Part shown: positions 59,392 through 64,000 of the stretch, in pieces | How the letters are laid out: each line of letters begins with the position of its first letter | Numbering within the stretch: the first letter of the stretch is position 1 | Assembly (NCBI RefSeq): GCF_002803085.1 | Contig: NZ_NNBJ01000011.1 | Span: 124,001-188,000 of the forward strand | From: Streptomyces sp. CB01201 | GTDB taxonomy: Bacteria > Actinomycetota > Actinomycetes > Streptomycetales > Streptomycetaceae | Length of the DNA stretch: 64,000 nucleotides | Reading direction: 5' to 3' | Made by a program: the position numbers and the translations under genes | Notes under the pieces: generated by a model | The model's database searches: none | The model's input: the letters and a program-made list of their open reading frames with translations, nothing else | Told to the model about the DNA's origin: nothing

Positions 59392-59453
59392 GCCTCCACT
59401 CTCGCCGCGCCGTGTTGCGGCCGGATGTACGGCGTATGGCAGCGGTCACGGGG

Positions 59454-59496
59454 ACGCCGGAGGGGCGGCCCCTTCCGGGAGCCGCCCCTCCGGCGT
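59454..59496 (-). terminator. Terminator of the glp operon
   Basis: Arms 59454-59469 and 59481-59496 (ACGCCGGAGGGGCGGC and its exact partner) form a 16-bp stem with an 11-nt loop just after the glpD stop. Confidence 0.85.
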
Positions 59497-59510
59497 GAGT
59501 TGACGTACCG

Positions 59511-61139
59511 TCAGTTCTGCTTCTTCAGCAGGTCGTCCACCTTGCCCCGGATCTCGTCCGTGGCCAGACCCCGGATCGTCAGGGTCGTACGGCGGCGCAG
59601 CACGTCGTCCGCGGTCTCGGCCCACTCGTGGTCGCGGGCGTAGGCGACCTGGGCCCAGATCTCCGGGGCGTCCGGGTGGATGCGCTCGGCGAGGGCCGCG
59701 TCCTCGTTGGCCAGGCGCGCGATGTCGAAGGACAGCGAACCGTAGTGCGTGGCCAGGTGCTTGGCCGTGTCGGCCGCCATGCTCGCACCGGGTGCCTGGG
59801 CGTCCACCATCAGGCGGTGGGCGACGGCACGCGGGTTGGCGATGCCGGGCAGCGGCATCTTGCCGGGCAGCTCGGAGATGGGCTCGAAGTCGTTGCCGAG
59901 CGGGTGGCCGGGCAGCTGCTCCAGCTTCTTCATCACCGTGCGGCCGATGTGGCGGAACGTGGTCCACTTGCCGCCGGCCACCGACAGCATGCCGCCGCGG
60001 CCCTCGGTGACGACCGTCTCGCGCTTGGCCTTCGAGGTGTCGCCGGGCCCGCCGGGCAGCACGCGCAGACCCGCGAAGGAGTACGTGATCAGATCGCGGG
60101 ACAGCTGCTGGTCGCGGATCGAGAACGCGGCCTCGTCGAGGATCTGCGCGGTGTCCGCCTCGGTGACCGCGACGTCCGCCGGGTCGCCCTCGAACTCCTC
60201 GTCGGTGGTGCCGAGCAGGAGCATGTCCTCCCACGGCAGCGCGAACGTGATGCGGTACTTGTCGATGGGGGTCGCCAGCGCCGCCTTCCAGGGGGCGGTG
60301 CGCTTGAGGACCAGGTGCGCGCCCTTCGACAGGCGTATGGAGGGAGCCGAGGCCGGGTCCTCCATCTTGCGCAGGTGGTCGACCCAGGGGCCGGTCGCGT
60401 TGAGCACGAGCCGGGCGTCGACGCCGAACTCCTCGCCGTCCATGCGGTCCTTGAGGTCCGCACCCGTCACCCGGCCCTTGGTGAAGCGCAGCCCGGTGAC
60501 CTCGGCGTGGTTGAGCACGACCGCGCCGGCCTCGACGGCGGCCCGGACCGTCATCAGGGCCATGCGGGCGTCGTTCATCTGGTCGTCGCCGTACACGGCC
60601 ACGGCCTTCAGGTTCTCCGTGCGCAGCTCGGGCACGTCGGCCGACGCCTTGGCGGGGGAGAGCAGGTGGCCGACGCCGTCGCCGAAGGCGGACAGCGCCG
60701 AGTAGGCGAAGACGCCCGCGCCCAGCTTGGCGGCGCCGTGCGGGCCGCCCTTGTACACGGGCAGGTAGAACGTGAGCGGGTTGGCGAGGTGCGGGGCCAC
60801 CTGACGGGACACCGCACGCCGCTCGAAGTGGTTCTCCGCGACGAGCTTCACCGCGCCGGTCTGCAAGTAGCGCAGACCGCCGTGGAGCAGCTTGGAGGAG
60901 GCGGAGGAGGTGGCGCCGGCGAAGTCGCCGGCGTCCACCAGGGCCACCCGCAGACCGGACTGCGCGGCGTGCCAGGCGGTGGAGATGCCCAGGATGCCGC
61001 CGCCGATGACCAGGAGGTCGTACGTCGCCTTGGACAGTTGCTCCCGGGTCTCGGCACGGCTCACTGCCTTGAAGGAAGACACGGGGGAGCCGGAAGCCGG
61101 ATGCGTCCCGAGGGCAGGGACGCTCTGCAGGGTGGTCAT
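59511..61139 (-). CDS. glpD: Glycerol-3-phosphate dehydrogenase (FAD, respiratory)
   Basis: A 542-residue FAD-dependent enzyme oxidising glycerol-3-phosphate to dihydroxyacetone phosphate at the inner membrane face. LLVIGGGILGISTAWHAAQSG (about 42-62) binds FAD, SSKLLHGGLRYLQTG is the family signature, and the C-terminal helical DAO_C domain follows from about 400. It is the last gene of glpF-glpK-glpD; six bases separate it from glpK. A long hairpin follows. In S. coelicolor the corresponding gylCAB unit is glycerol-inducible and glucose-repressed through GylR (literature knowledge). Confidence 0.96.
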   Translation of the reverse strand: MTTLQSVPALGTHPASGSPVSSFKAVSRAETREQLSKATYDLLVIGGGILGISTAWHAAQSGLRVALVDAGDFAGATSSASSKLLHGGLRYLQTGAVKLVAENHFERRAVSRQVAPHLANPLTFYLPVYKGGPHGAAKLGAGVFAYSALSAFGDGVGHLLSPAKASADVPELRTENLKAVAVYGDDQMNDARMALMTVRAAVEAGAVVLNHAEVTGLRFTKGRVTGADLKDRMDGEEFGVDARLVLNATGPWVDHLRKMEDPASAPSIRLSKGAHLVLKRTAPWKAALATPIDKYRITFALPWEDMLLLGTTDEEFEGDPADVAVTEADTAQILDEAAFSIRDQQLSRDLITYSFAGLRVLPGGPGDTSKAKRETVVTEGRGGMLSVAGGKWTTFRHIGRTVMKKLEQLPGHPLGNDFEPISELPGKMPLPGIANPRAVAHRLMVDAQAPGASMAADTAKHLATHYGSLSFDIARLANEDAALAERIHPDAPEIWAQVAYARDHEWAETADDVLRRRTTLTIRGLATDEIRGKVDDLLKKQN

Positions 61140-61145
61140 GTCGAA

Positions 61146-62672
<1,527 letters not shown>

Positions 62673-62718
62673 GGGTGCTCCTGGAAAAGTCCGAAGGGGG
62701 GCGTCGCGTCGTGTCTCG

Positions 62719-63501
62719 TCAGGCGAAGGCGATGTTGTAGAGGCCACCGGCGATCGCGCCGCCGATCAGCGGGCCGACGACCGGGATCCACGCGTAGCTC
62801 CAGTCCGAGCCGCCCTTGTTGGGCAGCGGAAGCAGGGAGTGCACGATGCGCGGGCCGAGGTCACGGACCGGGTTGATGGCGTAGCCGGTCGGGCCACCGA
62901 TCGAGAGGCCGATGCCGACCACGACGAGCGCGGTGATGAGGACACCGATCACACCGAGGCCCTTGCCGTCGCCGTTCAGGCCCTGGGTCAGGATCGCGAG
63001 CACCAGGACGAACGTGGCGATGATCTCCGTGACGAGGTTCTGCACCACGTTGCGGATCTCCGGACCGGTCGAGAAGACACCGAGCACGGGGCCCGCCGCG
63101 TTCTCACGGGCCTCGACGGACTTGCCCTCGCCCTCGCCGACGATCTCGGGGTCGGTCAGATGGGCGTGGAACTGGCCGTAGTAGGCGAGCCACACGAGCA
63201 CCGCGCCGATCATGGCGCCGAGGATCTGTCCGCCGAGGTACACGGGGACGTCGCTCCACTTGGTGCCGCCCTCGATCGCGAGACCCAGGGTCACCGCGGG
63301 GTTGAGGTGGGCGCCCGAGAGCGGGGCCGAGATGTAGGCGCCGGTCAGCACCGCGAAGCCCCACCCGAAGGTGATCGCGAGCCAGCCGGCGTTACGGGCC
63401 TTCGAACGCTTCAGGGTGACGGCGGCACACACGCCACCGCCCAGCAGGATCAGTATGGCGGTACCGATGGTCTCGCCGATGAAGATGTCGTGGCTGGACA
63501 T
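62719..63501 (-). CDS. glpF: Glycerol facilitator (aquaglyceroporin)
   Basis: A 260-residue major-intrinsic-protein channel with six hydrophobic helices. The first half-helix motif is SGAHLNPAVTLG; the second reads GYAINPVRDLGPR, i.e. NPV instead of the canonical NPA, with the glyceroporin Asp kept two residues later. A polar periplasmic insert (PEIVGEGEGKSVEARENAAG) sits between helices three and four. ATG at 63501 with GGAGT upstream. First gene of the glycerol operon; it admits glycerol by diffusion, trapped afterwards by GlpK. Confidence 0.95.
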   Translation of the reverse strand: MSSHDIFIGETIGTAILILLGGGVCAAVTLKRSKARNAGWLAITFGWGFAVLTGAYISAPLSGAHLNPAVTLGLAIEGGTKWSDVPVYLGGQILGAMIGAVLVWLAYYGQFHAHLTDPEIVGEGEGKSVEARENAAGPVLGVFSTGPEIRNVVQNLVTEIIATFVLVLAILTQGLNGDGKGLGVIGVLITALVVVGIGLSIGGPTGYAINPVRDLGPRIVHSLLPLPNKGGSDWSYAWIPVVGPLIGGAIAGGLYNIAFA

Positions 63502-63893
63502 CCGCGACTCCTTTGTCCTTCGTCCAGGGGGGAAACCCCAACAGGCAGAGCACCGGGTCCCTCCGGTGTTCCGCGCCCTCAAGGTTGAGAGCTGCCGGCC
63601 CTTGGCGTTGTCACACTCTAACTCGTATTGCCGGTAGGTGTTCGACAATGCCGACCGCTGAACGGCAGTTTTGCCCTCGGGTTAACTGCACGTCAATACT
63701 TGTGTGACTGGAATCCCGATCGTTACCAGGTGGTACGAACCACCAAACGCCGACCCGGGCCCAGGGGCAACTTGAGGTGCTCGCGCAGGCCCCGGACGGG
63801 GCTCGTCGGCGGTGCGGCACCGGGGCGGGCCCTCCGGGTCGTGCGGGGGCCGGCAGTGCGTCGTGCGGCCCACCGGGCGCCCCGGGGGAGGCG
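63502..63893. promoter_or_regulatory. Control region between the gylR-like gene and glpF
   Basis: No gene is visible in these 392 bp. GGTGGT (63729-63734)-ACGA-ACCACC (63739-63744) is a perfect 6-bp dyad, perhaps a gylR terminator or operator; a weak IclR-like TTCG...CGA pattern sits near 63641-63654. The AT-rich stretch 63608-63640 is the likely glpF promoter zone, but hexamers could not be assigned firmly. Confidence 0.5.
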
Positions 63894-64000
63894 CTAGAAG
63901 CGCCCGGCGCCCAGGTCGCGCGAGACCGCGCGGGCGCAGTCGCGTACCGCGGCCACCAGGTCCGGCCGCACCTCGCCCTCCTTGCAGACGCGCTCCACCG
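63894..64000 (-). CDS. gylR: IclR-family regulator GylR, C-terminal fragment
   Basis: Only the last 34 codons and the TAG stop are inside the window; the rest lies beyond the right edge. The visible end reads CKEGEVRPDLVAAVRDCARA followed by VSRDLGAGRF, the expected C-terminal helix of an IclR-type effector domain. Position directly upstream of glpF-glpK-glpD, on the same strand, is that of gylR, the glycerol-responsive repressor of the operon in S. coelicolor. The assignment rests on context and on this short helix. Confidence 0.75.
   Translation of the reverse strand, partial: VERVCKEGEVRPDLVAAVRDCARAVSRDLGAGRF

Overview
The window is high-GC actinobacterial chromosome, almost certainly Streptomyces. 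The signs are two chaplins (a short one and a sortase-anchored long one), mycothiol genes (mshC and an S-(hydroxymethyl)mycothiol dehydrogenase), the glpF-glpK-glpD operon with an IclR-type gene beside it, dense coding with strong third-position G/C, and long perfect hairpins between convergent genes. From memory, not computed, the gene order is that of the S. coelicolor SCO1658-SCO1697 interval read backwards (soxR at the left, gyl at the right), with extra genes inserted. I see no integrase, transposase, phage gene, CRISPR array or rRNA.

Left part (1-26 kb). A MaoC-type hydratase (cut by the window edge) and leaderless soxR are followed by a BKACE-family gene, a zinc-ribbon protein, a secreted Ntn-hydrolase (penicillin acylase family), an alpha/beta hydrolase and a Tat-exported NamZ-type muramidase. 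An acyl-CoA module follows at 9-14.4 kb: SDR, acyl-CoA ligase and TetR on the plus strand face an acyl-CoA dehydrogenase and an ACAD10-like kinase on the minus strand. Both units begin with the same TetR-type palindrome. Then come two DUF202 membrane proteins, a Nudix hydrolase, an SDR-TetR pair, a DMT transporter, a FAD dehydrogenase, an APC permease, an overlapping molybdopterin oxidoreductase/cytochrome b pair, and gluconate utilisation (gntP, gntK, divergent gntR).

Middle part (26-45 kb). An amino-acid permease has a possible leader ORF. A TetR gene is divergent from a second permease, which is followed by a YtcJ-type amidohydrolase, the mycothiol formaldehyde dehydrogenase and a metallo-beta-lactamase-fold hydrolase; I read this set as one catabolic and aldehyde-detoxification unit. 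Next are an RluA-type pseudouridine synthase whose 3' end runs into an intergenic repeat, a ketosynthase with an extra N-terminal domain, tRNA-Leu(GAG), an M20 peptidase, the two chaplins, two small conserved proteins, and an aldo/keto reductase overlapping a RecD2-like protein that has lost its Walker motifs.

Right part (44.5-64 kb). An F420-type LLM oxidoreductase, a ferritin-like protein and CorA precede a conserved actinobacterial block (histidine phosphatase, DUF3090, SCO1664-family kinase-like protein, mshC). Then come a secreted GH31/NEW3/NPCBM glycosidase, a semialdehyde dehydrogenase, a PAC2 protein, a FadR-type regulator with a second LLM enzyme, and glpF-glpK-glpD with the 3' end of a gylR-like gene.

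Three intergenic stretches (about 8.5-8.8, 33.9-34.1 and 49.8-50.1 kb) carry copies of one dispersed repeat family.
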